Shown: positions 27,216 through 35,258 of the stretch, in pieces
Position numbering within the stretch: position 1 is the stretch's first letter
Layout of the letters: every line of letters starts with the position of its first letter
Source: Desulfoluna sp.
GTDB taxonomy: Bacteria; Desulfobacterota; Desulfobacteria; Desulfobacterales; Desulfolunaceae
Assembly: GCF_030145185.1 (NCBI RefSeq)
Contig: NZ_JAQYWB010000041.1
Location: forward strand, 1 to 55,901
DNA length: 55,901 bases
Reading direction: 5' to 3'
Made by a program: the position numbers and the translations under genes
The notes under the pieces: generated by a model
Databases searched by the model: none
The model's input: the letters and a program-made list of their open reading frames with translations, nothing else
Told to the model about the DNA's origin: nothing

Positions 27216-27977
27216 TCAGGTGGCTTTTCGCCCCTTTTTCTGCTTCGGCGTCACCTCATCGTCATCGATGCGCCGAAAAGGATACGGCCAAAAATACCAT
27301 TTCGTAACATGAAGCATCCGTCTCACCGGTGTCTTGATAATGACCATCAGCAGGGCGATGGAAAACAGGCACCAGACCGCAGGCCATTCGTTGTAATTGC
27401 TGGTTAAGAGATAGGCCAGGCCAGGCCCCACCACGGCATGGTAAAGAGACATCCGCCAGGATCCATACAAGACCGGCAGGATAAACGCAGGAAAGGTATA
27501 GCCAAAGAAATAGAGGTAGCTGATAGCGTTGATGGGGACATTCCAGGCGATGTGCCAACTCCCGTGAACCGAGCAGAGAGTGGTTCCACACATGGGAGAC
27601 ACACCGCAGGCACACGCGCCCCCCCAGGCAAAGGGGTAGACCTTGATCAGCATCAAGACCGTGCCCAGAAAACAGAGGCCATACACAAACCAGGAAATCC
27701 GCTTCTTCACCGCTTCAGGGATAAAATGCATGGACACCATATTGATAAAAAACGGTTGAAATGAGATGTGGATATACCCAAGCAGCGTCAGGACTTGATT
27801 GATGGGATTGGCACACTGGTCTATGTAGAGATAGGTCACCGCCTGCAAAAGTTCCATGAGGGCAAAATACCCCAGGGGAACCCACAGCTCTTTTTTTTCC
27901 TTTTTAACCGCAAAATAAAGGGTGCTTCCGAGCCCTACCGTTGCCAGTACGGCGGAAGCTTCTCCACTCCAACACAT
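27216..27977 (-). CDS. DUF5765-like multi-pass membrane protein
   Basis: A 253-residue integral membrane protein with seven or eight hydrophobic segments and a charged C-terminal tail (DDDEVTPKQKKGRK). It begins MCWSGEASAVLATVG, a start I associate with the DUF5765 family; the related DUF6629 begins with a similar MCFS. The Cys-rich loop GGACACGVSPMCGTTLC near residues 120-136 could bind metal or form disulfides. GGGGAGG precedes the ATG. It lies between the TetR gene and the hemolysin III gene, so it may respond to the same signal. No function is known. Confidence 0.7.
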   Translation of the reverse strand: MCWSGEASAVLATVGLGSTLYFAVKKEKKELWVPLGYFALMELLQAVTYLYIDQCANPINQVLTLLGYIHISFQPFFINMVSMHFIPEAVKKRISWFVYGLCFLGTVLMLIKVYPFAWGGACACGVSPMCGTTLCSVHGSWHIAWNVPINAISYLYFFGYTFPAFILPVLYGSWRMSLYHAVVGPGLAYLLTSNYNEWPAVWCLFSIALLMVIIKTPVRRMLHVTKWYFWPYPFRRIDDDEVTPKQKKGRKAT

Positions 27978-28069
27978 GATATATCCTCCCCGATAAAATA
28001 ACAGGATGGGTGCGTTTTACGGAGAATCGAACGAATTTCGTATTTTGGTCGACTCTTTGCCAAAAAAAA

Positions 28070-28663
28070 TCAGTTCCGGCTGACCCCCTTGAGTAAAATG
28101 TCCAACAGAATAGCGGTGCTCTTTTCCAACTCGTTTTTAGAGATATCGACCACCCAGGGATATTCCAGGCCTTTCAAAGCCAAAAACAGCCCTCGAGAGA
28201 CGCCCACAAAATCATGGACGTCAAAGACCCCTTTCGCGCTTCCATATTCCAGAATACGTTTAATAGTGGCGATCTCCCACTGGGAATAATCGTCAAGAAG
28301 GTCATTTATAAGGCCATGATGTTTATGGTAATCTTCCCTGATGGAAATATACTGGTCGGTCTTTTTCGAAAAATATTTCAGCCGCGTTTCGACAAACACC
28401 CTGAATCGGTCCCCGGGATCGTCTTCACTTCGGACCGCTTGTCCGATGGCCGCTTTAAGCCCTGCAATCTCCAGCATGATCACGCTGGTAAAGACGTCCT
28501 CCTTGCTTTTAAAATAGTAATAAAGGGTACTTTTTGCCTTATTCGACGCCCTGGCAATGTCCTCCATGGTCGTCTTCCCAAGACCGAATCGTGCAAAAAG
28601 CCCCTTGGCGGCGACGATAATCACCTGCCGCGGATCCCTGTTTTCAGCCATCCCTGTTTTCAT
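28070..28663 (-). CDS. TetR/AcrR-family transcriptional regulator
   Basis: A 197-residue repressor-type protein. The N-terminal helix-turn-helix is typical: IIVAAKGLFARFGLGKTTMEDIARASNKAKSTLYYYFKSKEDVF (residues about 15-60). The rest is a helical ligand-binding domain with no recognisable ligand. GAGG lies five bases before the ATG at 28663; an upstream GTG is possible. It precedes the DUF5765 and hemolysin III genes on the same strand, its likely targets. ACGAATTTCGT at about 28029-28039, between it and the DUF5765 gene, is a palindrome that could be an operator, but no second copy was found near its own start. Confidence 0.9.
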   Translation of the reverse strand: MKTGMAENRDPRQVIIVAAKGLFARFGLGKTTMEDIARASNKAKSTLYYYFKSKEDVFTSVIMLEIAGLKAAIGQAVRSEDDPGDRFRVFVETRLKYFSKKTDQYISIREDYHKHHGLINDLLDDYSQWEIATIKRILEYGSAKGVFDVHDFVGVSRGLFLALKGLEYPWVVDISKNELEKSTAILLDILLKGVSRN

Positions 28664-29163
28664 GCTCACCTCGGTTTATTCGACTCATTTCGTCCATTCG
28701 TTTAAGATTTTAATCCCCCCGCCCTACAAAGTCAACCCTTCAACATCATGGTAAATACAGATCATGCACTTCCAGCATGAACACGCAGGTGCATCGTCCC
28801 GTTGTAAAAGGCTCCGCTCTAAAAAAAGCCTTGATCATCGTTTCGGCCACCTTCGCATTTATTTCACCACCCGCATCATAAAACCCGGCAATATCACATC
28901 ACCACCAGGGATTCCCGCCTTCGTCCCTCCTCATCTTCCCCAGCTGCCCGGGAAAAGGGATCCGGTTGTGCCGTTTTACGGCCCGCCACCCACCACCTTC
29001 TGCATCGCCAAGTGACCGGGAATCCACGCCCTGATTTGCATTCCCCTTCTGTATTCTGACGGCCACAGGAAACGCGCGGTGTAACGATGATGCGGAATTC
29101 CTGAAAGACGTATGAAAATGCCTCCCTCTCCCTTTGCAATGGTTTTCGACACGTGCAAAAACG

Positions 29164-29333
29164 GTAACTATTCAGCTTGTGCCTCCGGCAGCCCTGACGG
29201 GGGGCAAAGCTTCTGAAAAATCGAACAAACAGGTCTTAACTATTAATATTGATTAAATTTCAACTTAAAACCAACCTGCTTTCAAGGTGGCACCCCTTAC
29301 CACCGGAGGCTATTTTGAGAGCTGAATAGTGAC
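29164..29333. mobile_element. MITE, 170 bp, of the GTAACTATTCAGCTT family
   Basis: Ends are GTAACTATTCAGCTT and AGCTGAATAGTGAC in inverted orientation, with internal GCCTCCGGC..., a middle AT-rich part and GCTTTCAAGGTGGC...CCACCGGAGGC. Flanks CAAAAACG and CAAAAAAT agree at six of eight bases, as expected of a decayed 8-bp target duplication. The remaining spacer 28664-29163 shows no credible gene. Confidence 0.78.
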
Positions 29334-29452
29334 CAAAAAATGAAAAACGATTTATACATCCCGCCTCACTGGTCGATACATAGTAAAACTATGGATAAAT
29401 GAATTTATGACTATCTATAAATTCATATTCCCCATTAAGGCAGGAACAAACC

Positions 29453-29533
29453 ATGACGATCATCCAGCAAAAAACAGCTTTATTCCAGGGCATCTCACCA
29501 GAATTTCTCAACGGAACAAACAAGTCCCCATAA
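29453..29533 (+). pseudogene. Possible N-terminal remnant of a Crp/Fnr-type regulator
   Basis: A 26-codon frame with a good ribosome site (AGGCAGGAAC) encodes MTIIQQKTALFQGISPEFL followed by seven residues and a stop. The phrase LFQGISPEFL is the usual start of cyclic-nucleotide-binding-domain regulators. Nothing family-like follows in any frame before the chemoreceptor gene at 29676. It may be a truncated gene or a short leader peptide. Confidence 0.35.
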
Positions 29534-29675
29534 AACCTACGCTTTAAATCCAGCAAACCCAATGTCCCTTATTTATGAACTGATAAAAGTGCGAATCCAC
29601 TTTATTTGCAAGCTGTTCATTCCTGAATATATGAATGCATGACAAATAAGTTAACTTTGTTGTCAGGATTTAAAA

Positions 29676-31730
29676 ATGATTTTTGATAAAAACAGTCTGA
29701 GATTCAAAATGCTGGTGACCCTCTGTTCGGTGACACTGATTCCATTTATCGCCACTGTCTTTTATATTACGCACAAAGCAGGGGCGACCGCCGGAGAAGA
29801 GGCCCGTGAAAAAACGGTTGAGATTGCCTACCGATACGGTGGCGTCATGCAAGATAAACTCGAACAAGCCATGACCGACACCCGTGCCCTCGCCCGGGTC
29901 ATGGAAGGCGTGGCCCAACACCCCGCTGCAATTGACCGGGATATGCTGGATGATTCGTTGAAAAGACTTCTTCAAGGCGACGACTCATATCTTGGGATCT
30001 GGGCCATTTTCGAACCGGACATGCTTGACGGCAGAGACAATGACTATGCCAACCGCACATGGCACGATGAATCGGGAATCTACTATCCATACTGGTACAT
30101 GGAAGATGGAAAAATTGCCGTCTCCGTCAATGACGATTACACCGAAGCCGATTACTATCAACTCCCAAAAGTTTCAGGGAGGGAAACCATTCTCCAGCCC
30201 TACGCTGAAGAGGATACCGGCAATATTCTTATGACAAGCGTGGCGGTGCCTGTCAAAAAAAATGGGGCGGTCATCGGCGTCGTGGGGATCGATATCGCGT
30301 TGACCGAGTTGGACCGCACCATTTCCACCATCAAACCCTTTGACACCGGCCACGCGATTCTCATTTCAAACACCGGGATGGTTATCGCCCATCCTGACAA
30401 AGAATCGACAGGCAAAAACCTCTCCGCTGCGGGGGCCTCCCCCGAAATTCTTTCAGCCATCCAAAGCGGGAAAGAGTATGCCCTGGGCGGCAACCAAACA
30501 GGGTTCGGCCACGGGGCGTATATGTTCTTCTCCCCCTTGCGAATCGGGCAGACAGCCACCCCCTGGTCTTTTGCCGTAAGCGTACCGCTGTCCACCATGC
30601 AAAAAGACGTGGATCACATTAGAAAGATCGGGTGCATATCCGGCCTGATCTCCATCCTTCTCGTTGTGGGCGCCATTATCCTCTTCTCTGGAAAAATCAC
30701 CAAGTCGATCAATGCGGCCCTCTCAGGGCTTAAATCCATCGCCGAAGGAGAAGGCGACCTCACCCAGAGGCTTGCGGTCGAATCGTCAGACGAGACAGGG
30801 CAGTTTGCCAGCTGGTTCAATATTTTTATAGAAAAACTACAAGGCATCATCGGGCAATTTGCAACCTGTTCCGATGCGCTGGTCCCTTCGGCCGACCGAT
30901 TGTTATCCATCTCGGCAAAATTGGCGTCAAACGCTAAAAAAACGTCGACACAATCCGCCCGGGCTCTGGCCTCTGCAGATGGCATGAACACGGAGCTTAC
31001 TCGGGGGACAGAGTTGATGCAGGAGTCATCGGAGAACATCACCATGGTGGCCTCAGCCATTGAGGAGCTCGCGTCAACGGTCACCGAAATTTCAAAGAAC
31101 GCAGACAGTGCAAAAGAGGCCTCCGGACGTGCCGCATCTCGTTCGCACGTGGCCTCAGAAAAAATGAGCAAACTGACAAAGGCCGCCGAAGAAATTGGCA
31201 AGATTACCAACGTCATCTCAGGCATATCCGACCAGACAAATCTCCTGGCTCTGAATGCGACCATCGAAGCTGCCAGGGCAGGCGAAGCTGGAAAAGGCTT
31301 TGCCGTCGTGGCCAATGAGATCAAAGAGCTTGCCGGTCAAACGGTGGCAGCCACCCTTGACATCAGGGAAAAAATCGAAGGTGTCCAGGGAATGGCGCAT
31401 GAAGCCGCGGGAAATACAGAAGCAATTACAAAAATCATAAACAGCGTCAATGACACCATCAACGGCATCGCGGCAGCTGTGCAGCAACAATCCTCAGTTG
31501 CCGGAGAAATTTCAAGCAATATCGCGCAGGCTTCCGATGGAATCGGTGATACCTCACAAAAGCTGCACAAAAGCTGGGACGCGTCCTCAGCCATCACAAA
31601 AAACATCTCAGAAATAACCCTCTCTTCAAAAGAGATCACGGGCATAAGCGCGGATGTCGAAGAAAGGGCCAAAGGACTCCACAACCTGACAGATGAATTG
31701 ATGATCCTGGTCAAAAACTTCAAGATTTAA
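29676..31730 (+). CDS. Methyl-accepting chemotaxis protein with dCache-type sensor
   Basis: A 684-residue chemoreceptor. Helix 1 ([20 protein letters not shown]) and helix 2 ([20 protein letters not shown], near residue 320) bound a periplasmic double Cache sensor of about 280 residues that includes [33 protein letters not shown] and [22 protein letters not shown] follows ([15 protein letters not shown]), then the signalling domain with tip [36 protein letters not shown]. Such sensors often bind amino acids or small organic acids; the ligand here is not predictable. CAGGATT precedes the ATG. It appears to be transcribed alone. Confidence 0.94.
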   Translation: MIFDKNSLRFKMLVTLCSVTLIPFIATVFYITHKAGATAGEEAREKTVEIAYRYGGVMQDKLEQAMTDTRALARVMEGVAQHPAAIDRDMLDDSLKRLLQGDDSYLGIWAIFEPDMLDGRDNDYANRTWHDESGIYYPYWYMEDGKIAVSVNDDYTEADYYQLPKVSGRETILQPYAEEDTGNILMTSVAVPVKKNGAVIGVVGIDIALTELDRTISTIKPFDTGHAILISNTGMVIAHPDKESTGKNLSAAGASPEILSAIQSGKEYALGGNQTGFGHGAYMFFSPLRIGQTATPWSFAVSVPLSTMQKDVDHIRKIGCISGLISILLVVGAIILFSGKITKSINAALSGLKSIAEGEGDLTQRLAVESSDETGQFASWFNIFIEKLQGIIGQFATCSDALVPSADRLLSISAKLASNAKKTSTQSARALASADGMNTELTRGTELMQESSENITMVASAIEELASTVTEISKNADSAKEASGRAASRSHVASEKMSKLTKAAEEIGKITNVISGISDQTNLLALNATIEAARAGEAGKGFAVVANEIKELAGQTVAATLDIREKIEGVQGMAHEAAGNTEAITKIINSVNDTINGIAAAVQQQSSVAGEISSNIAQASDGIGDTSQKLHKSWDASSAITKNISEITLSSKEITGISADVEERAKGLHNLTDELMILVKNFKI

Positions 31731-31827
31731 TGAGATTTTTAAAACACCCGGCATGCGAAGGGCGCCCTTAAAAGCATCTATAGAGTAATCCAACCCCGCA
31801 CCACAATGACGTTTTCCATTTTTGCTG

Positions 31828-31857
31828 TTGACACCCCCACAAAGGTATGAATAAGAA
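31828..31857 (+). promoter_or_regulatory. Candidate promoter of the exbB-exbD-tonB operon
   Basis: A consensus -35 TTGACA (31828-31833) is followed at 17-18 bases by a weak -10-like AT-rich stretch (ATAAGAAT). It would give a leader of about 185 bases containing the CTCATC/GATGAG hairpin and a terminator before exbB. Confidence 0.45.
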
Positions 31858-31941
31858 TACTACAATATACTCATCAAGAAGATGAGAAGTTAAAAAGCAC
31901 CATCGTTGCCCGTTCCACAAAAAATTGACGGTAATACCAAC

Positions 31942-31994
31942 AAAGCCACGAAGGCAGGTGAGACGTATCTCGCCCTGAATTCGTGGCTTTTTTT
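31942..31994 (+). terminator. Terminator in the exbB leader (possible attenuator)
   Basis: AAAGCCACGA (31942-31951) pairs with TCGTGGCTTT (31981-31990) and is followed by more T. An inner hairpin GGC..GAGA / TCTC..GCC fills the loop. It could end the upstream chemoreceptor transcript, but it lies downstream of a -35-like TTGACA and just 50 bases before exbB, so conditional read-through is possible. No known riboswitch class was recognised. Confidence 0.75.
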
Positions 31995-32046
31995 ATGCAG
32001 CCACCCACTGACAACGCGGTTTCTAAACATTTAAGATGAGGTTTAC

Positions 32047-32655
32047 ATGCTGGATTTTCTTGCAAAAGGGGGCGTGCTGGTCTTCCCCATCGGCCTCTGT
32101 TCGGTGGTGGGCCTGGCGGTCTTCCTGGAACGCCTGGTATTCTTTCTTCGACTGCGACGGGAAGACAAGGGGTGGGTGGACGAGCTGATTCATCTCACCT
32201 GCGAGGGCAGGATCTCGGAGGCCGAAGCCACCGTAGAGTCGAACCCCACAGCCTTGGGTCGAATCCTGACGGAAGCCCTCTCCGTACGAGACTGCGAGGA
32301 ATCCACACGACAGGCGGCGATAAGAGAAGCCTACGCCTTCGAGAGTCGCGGGTTCGGAGCCCGATTGCAGCTTCTGGCGACCATCGCCAACATCACCCCC
32401 TTACTCGGCCTTCTCGGCACCATCACCGGGATGATCAAAGCCTTTATGGTGATTCAGCAGACCGGCGGCAAGGTGGACTCCGCGGCCCTGGCCGGGGGCA
32501 TCTGGGAAGCGATGCTGACCACCGCCCTGGGCCTGGCCGTAGCCCTTCCCGTGATGATGGCACACAGCTACCTGACCGCCTGCGCTGAAACCCAGGAGGC
32601 CGGCCTTAAACACAGGATGGTGCGCTATTTCAAGAAGACGGAACCCCCGCGATGA
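32047..32655 (+). CDS. exbB: ExbB/TolQ-type proton channel subunit
   Basis: A 202-residue inner-membrane protein of the MotA/TolQ/ExbB family that, with ExbD, uses the proton gradient to energise TonB. It has three membrane helices: GVLVFPIGLCSVVGLAVFLERLV near the start, IANITPLLGLLGTITGMIKAF, and MLTTALGLAVALPVMMAHSYL, with the family's Pro, Leu, Gly-rich GLLGTITGM and conserved Thr/Glu positions. Its stop overlaps the exbD start by four bases (ATGA), a sign of coupled translation. exbB-exbD-tonB are followed on the same strand by a TonB-dependent receptor, so this set probably powers that receptor. TolQ is less likely without tolA/tolB. Confidence 0.93.
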   Translation: MLDFLAKGGVLVFPIGLCSVVGLAVFLERLVFFLRLRREDKGWVDELIHLTCEGRISEAEATVESNPTALGRILTEALSVRDCEESTRQAAIREAYAFESRGFGARLQLLATIANITPLLGLLGTITGMIKAFMVIQQTGGKVDSAALAGGIWEAMLTTALGLAVALPVMMAHSYLTACAETQEAGLKHRMVRYFKKTEPPR

Positions 32656-33068
32656 TCGACTTTTCAGATACAAAAAGGGCGCAATACCCTATCCAGGCCC
32701 CCTTAACCGCCTTGATCGATATGGTCTTCATGCTCCTCATCTACTTTCTTCTCACCATGGGCTTTATGGTGGATGAAGGCATCGGCATCAAACTGCCCGA
32801 GGCGGGACAGGCCTCCCGGACCATGCCCCGGGACCTGGTGGTGGCCGTCACCCAAGAAGGGACGTTCTTCTGGGAAGGGACTCAGGTGAGCCTCTTCGAA
32901 CTGGAACAAAAGCTAACGGCAATCCCCGGCCTGACCACAGACACCCGGATTGTCATTCGGGCCGATCGGGGGACCCGGGTCAACAGCGTCGTCCAGATCA
33001 TGGACCTGGCCAAAACCGTCGGTGCCGCCAGCTTCTGCCTGGCCACGGAAGATGAGTCAGGGATATAG
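32652..33068 (+). CDS. exbD: ExbD/TolR-type proton channel subunit
   Basis: A 138-residue protein with one N-terminal membrane helix (LIDMVFMLLIYFLLTMGFMV) that carries the essential Asp found in ExbD and TolR (APLTALIDMVFMLLIYFLL). A periplasmic domain follows (VAVTQEGTFFWEGTQVSLFELEQKL ... TRIVIRADRGTRVNSVVQIMDLAKTVGAASFCLATE). It is translationally coupled to exbB and lies 11 bases before tonB. With ExbB it forms the proton-driven motor that moves TonB. Confidence 0.94.
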   Translation: MIDFSDTKRAQYPIQAPLTALIDMVFMLLIYFLLTMGFMVDEGIGIKLPEAGQASRTMPRDLVVAVTQEGTFFWEGTQVSLFELEQKLTAIPGLTTDTRIVIRADRGTRVNSVVQIMDLAKTVGAASFCLATEDESGI

Positions 33069-33079
33069 GAGACAACACA

Positions 33080-33769
33080 GTGGCGAATGACACACATTGC
33101 ATCTCAGGACTGGCTCTTTCTCTTGCCGTGCATGCCGCCATCCTCTGGCTCTGGGACCCGAGTCTTCTAAAGGCAGAAAAAATTCACGTGGCAGGCGATA
33201 TCGCGCTCTATTCCAGAATTGAAGAAAGGGCCGAAAAACAAAAGGCGGTCCCGCCCCCCCCTGTAAAAAAGCGTGCCCCGAAGAAAAAAAAGACCCGTAA
33301 AATAAAACGCATCGCTAAAAAAACGCCCGCACCGGTCGTGCAACCTGAGGCAACACGCACGCCGCAGGAGAAGCCCATCGACCCGCCTGCGGAACCCTCA
33401 CTGGCTGCAGGCACGACAGAGCCGGATGTGACGGCAATAACCGAACCGGTCATGGACGCTATGATCCTGTCCCATGCCGACCTCATCCAAATCTATGCCA
33501 ACCAGGTCCGGCAACGCATAGAATCCCGCAAGACTTACCCGCGGCGCGCCCGGAGGCAGAACATGGAAGGGGCCGTCCGCGTGCGATTTGTCCTCTCCCC
33601 CACAGGCGAGGTAAAAGAGATCACGATCATCCGGGCCAGCCGCTTCGCCATGCTGAACGCAGCGGCAAAAAAAGCGGTTCTCTCCGCCGCCCCCTTCCCG
33701 TCCATCCCCGAGCAAGATGAAAAAGAGCCTATCAGTCTGGAGGTAACATTGTGCTTTGAACTGACGTAA
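33080..33769 (+). CDS. tonB: TonB-family energy-transducing protein
   Basis: A 229-residue TonB. An N-terminal membrane anchor (ISGLALSLAVHAAILWLW, with the conserved SxxxH pattern as S-L-A-V-H) is followed by a Lys/Pro-rich linker (PPPPVKKRAPKKKK, PAPVVQPEATRTP) crossing the periplasm. The C-terminal TonB domain reads YANQVRQRIESRKTYPRRARRQNMEGAVRVRFVLSPTGEV and ends SLEVTLCFELT. The start is GTG with AGGAG eight bases upstream. It closes the exbB-exbD-tonB operon and should contact the TonB box of the receptor encoded 1.5 kb downstream. Confidence 0.93.
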   Translation: MANDTHCISGLALSLAVHAAILWLWDPSLLKAEKIHVAGDIALYSRIEERAEKQKAVPPPPVKKRAPKKKKTRKIKRIAKKTPAPVVQPEATRTPQEKPIDPPAEPSLAAGTTEPDVTAITEPVMDAMILSHADLIQIYANQVRQRIESRKTYPRRARRQNMEGAVRVRFVLSPTGEVKEITIIRASRFAMLNAAAKKAVLSAAPFPSIPEQDEKEPISLEVTLCFELT

Positions 33770-33811
33770 CGCCACGCCTTTTATGGCTATCAAAGGATAT
33801 AAATAAAAAAA

Positions 33812-33851
33812 GGAGACAGTCCAACTCCGGCAAGAGATAGGGACTGCCTCC
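33812..33851. terminator. Hairpin after tonB
   Basis: GGAGACAGTCC and GGACTGCCTCC form an 11-base stem with one mismatch. The adjacent T-run is on the minus strand, so as a plus-strand terminator it is incomplete; it may act as an mRNA 3'-end stabiliser. The spacer 33852-34060 has a degenerate repeat and no gene. Confidence 0.5.
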
Positions 33852-34060
33852 TTCAGGCATGAGTCTCCCCGAAGGGAGCCTCGGATTATTCCTACCATCC
33901 CACTCCTCCCTTCGTCAATTGATGACTCACACCAAAAAATCGCCTCCGGCGAAACGGGATCGGTGCGCGCCTAAAGCGCGACCTGAAGACACGTGATGAC
34001 CCAAGCATGTAATTTTCAGGGTGGCACCCTCGTCGCCGGAATAATTGCGGTAAAAATTAT

Positions 34061-34272
34061 GTAGCTATTCAGCTTATACCTCCGGCGGCCCTGCCGGGGG
34101 CTAAACTTTTGAAAAGTTTAACAAACAGGTCTTAACTATATATTTCAGATTTATGTTGACCCAAATGCGGATGTGTTTTGACCCGAGGAACGAGGGGTAA
34201 AGCACATTCGCAAGCAGCTTTCAAGGTGGCACACCTTGCCGCCGGAGGCTTTTTTTGGAGCTGAATAGTTAC
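34061..34272. mobile_element. MITE, 212 bp, with 8-bp target duplication
   Basis: Ends are GTAGCTATTCAGCTTA and AGCTGAATAGTTAC in inverted orientation, and the identical flank AAAATTAT sits at 34053-34060 and 34273-34280. Inside, from left to right: CCTCCGGCGGCCCTGCC, the TTTTGAAAAG palindrome, an AT-rich middle, and GCTTTCAAGGTGGCACACC...GCCGCCGGAGGC. No protein is encoded. It split the spacer between tonB and the fmdE gene. Confidence 0.88.
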
Positions 34273-34329
34273 AAAATTATTCTTTGAAATAAAACCGAAA
34301 ACCCAGGGTTCTGGCACTTGTGACACACA

Positions 34330-34441
34330 ACGCATACCGTCGCACGCCGCGCGAATGCGGACGCGATAAAATCCTGAGTGACGTCACCCAAAGCGCATTC
34401 GCAAGCCAGCTTTCAAGGTGGCACACCTTGCCGCCGGAGGC
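34330..34441. repeat. Partial copy of the GCATTCGC...GCCGCCGGAGGC repeat
   Basis: GCGAATGCGGACGC and AAAGCGCATTCGC bracket a short stretch followed by GCTTTCAAGGTGGCACACC and GCCGCCGGAGGC, the second half of the units at 18343-18718. It ends about 60 bases before the FmdE start codon. Confidence 0.7.
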
Positions 34442-34499
34442 ACCGCTTTTTGTCTGTTTTATTTTTGCCCTGGCCCCAATCTAAAGAGAAAGGAAAAAG

Positions 34500-35093
34500 A
34501 TGGAAAATTGGCAGGAAGATGTCAAACGATGTGTGGATTTTCACGGTCACCTCTGCCCGGGTCTGGCCCTGGGGATCGTAGCGGCCCGAGCGGGCCTGAG
34601 CGAATTGGGAGTGAGCCGGGCAGGCGACGAAGAGGTGGTCTCCTGCGTCGAGACTAACGCCTGCTGCGCCGATGCTGTCCAGGTCCTTTCCGGGAGCACC
34701 TTCGGCAAAGGAAATTTTATCTTTAAGGACGTGGGGAAGATCGCTGTCACCTTCATCAGTCGGGAGCAGGACACCGCGGTGCGGCTCTGCCTCAAGCCGG
34801 ACACGGTGAGCCTCTCCGCGCCCCACCAGGCCCTCATGGGCAAGGTCATGAAGGAAGCTGCATCGGAAGAGGAGATCGCTGAATTCTGGCGTCTCCACCA
34901 CCAACGGGCAGAGGAGATTCTTTCCACCCCCTGGAACACCCTCTTTTCGATGAACGCCGTGTCGCCGTCCATGCCGCCTAAAGCGAAAATTGAGCCGTCG
35001 TTTCTCTGCGATCAATGCGGTGAGCCGGTGATGGCGTCCCGACTGCAACAGATCGGAAGCAAGGCTGTCTGCAGCACATGCAGCAAAGACTAA
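34500..35093 (+). CDS. FmdE-family protein with C-terminal zinc ribbon
   Basis: A 197-residue cytoplasmic protein. The first 130 residues match FmdE (named after formylmethanofuran dehydrogenase subunit E): CVDFHGHLCPGLALGIVAA and CVETNACCADAVQVLSGSTFGKGNF, whose His and Cys bind a metal in family structures. The C-terminus has two CxxC pairs (FLCDQCGEPV and AVCSTCS), a zinc ribbon seen in many members. FmdE proteins occur with molybdenum or tungsten enzymes and with uptake systems, but their function is unproven. AAAGGAAAAAG precedes the ATG. It stands between exbBD-tonB and the TonB-dependent receptor and is probably part of the same metal-related system. Confidence 0.92.
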   Translation: MENWQEDVKRCVDFHGHLCPGLALGIVAARAGLSELGVSRAGDEEVVSCVETNACCADAVQVLSGSTFGKGNFIFKDVGKIAVTFISREQDTAVRLCLKPDTVSLSAPHQALMGKVMKEAASEEEIAEFWRLHHQRAEEILSTPWNTLFSMNAVSPSMPPKAKIEPSFLCDQCGEPVMASRLQQIGSKAVCSTCSKD

Positions 35094-35104
35094 GCCACAA
35101 AAAT

Positions 35105-35178
35105 GCCTCCGGCGGACCTGCCGAGGCAAAACGCATTACCAACCTGCTTTCAAGGTGGCACACCTTGCCGCCGGAGGC
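35105..35178. repeat. Compact GCCTCCGGCGG...CCGCCGGAGGC element
   Basis: This 74-bp element occupies most of the spacer between the fmdE gene and the receptor gene. It has 11-base inverted ends (GCCTCCGGCGG / CCGCCGGAGGC) and the AAGGTGGCACACCTT palindrome. It is the core of the MITEs at 9056 and 34061 without their outer GTAACTATTCAGCTT ends. Confidence 0.72.
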
Positions 35179-35258
35179 TCATTTTACTCATCTATTCGAT
35201 CCACACAACATGGAGGCTTTGTCATCCTTTGAAACACGACACGAGATTGAAACACGCA

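Noticed and set aside
34217-34249. TGGCAC...TTGC in the repeats as a sigma-54 promoter
   Set aside because: The repeats read TGGCACACCTTGCC, but only 8 bases separate GG and GC, where sigma-54 promoters need 10. The match comes from the palindrome.
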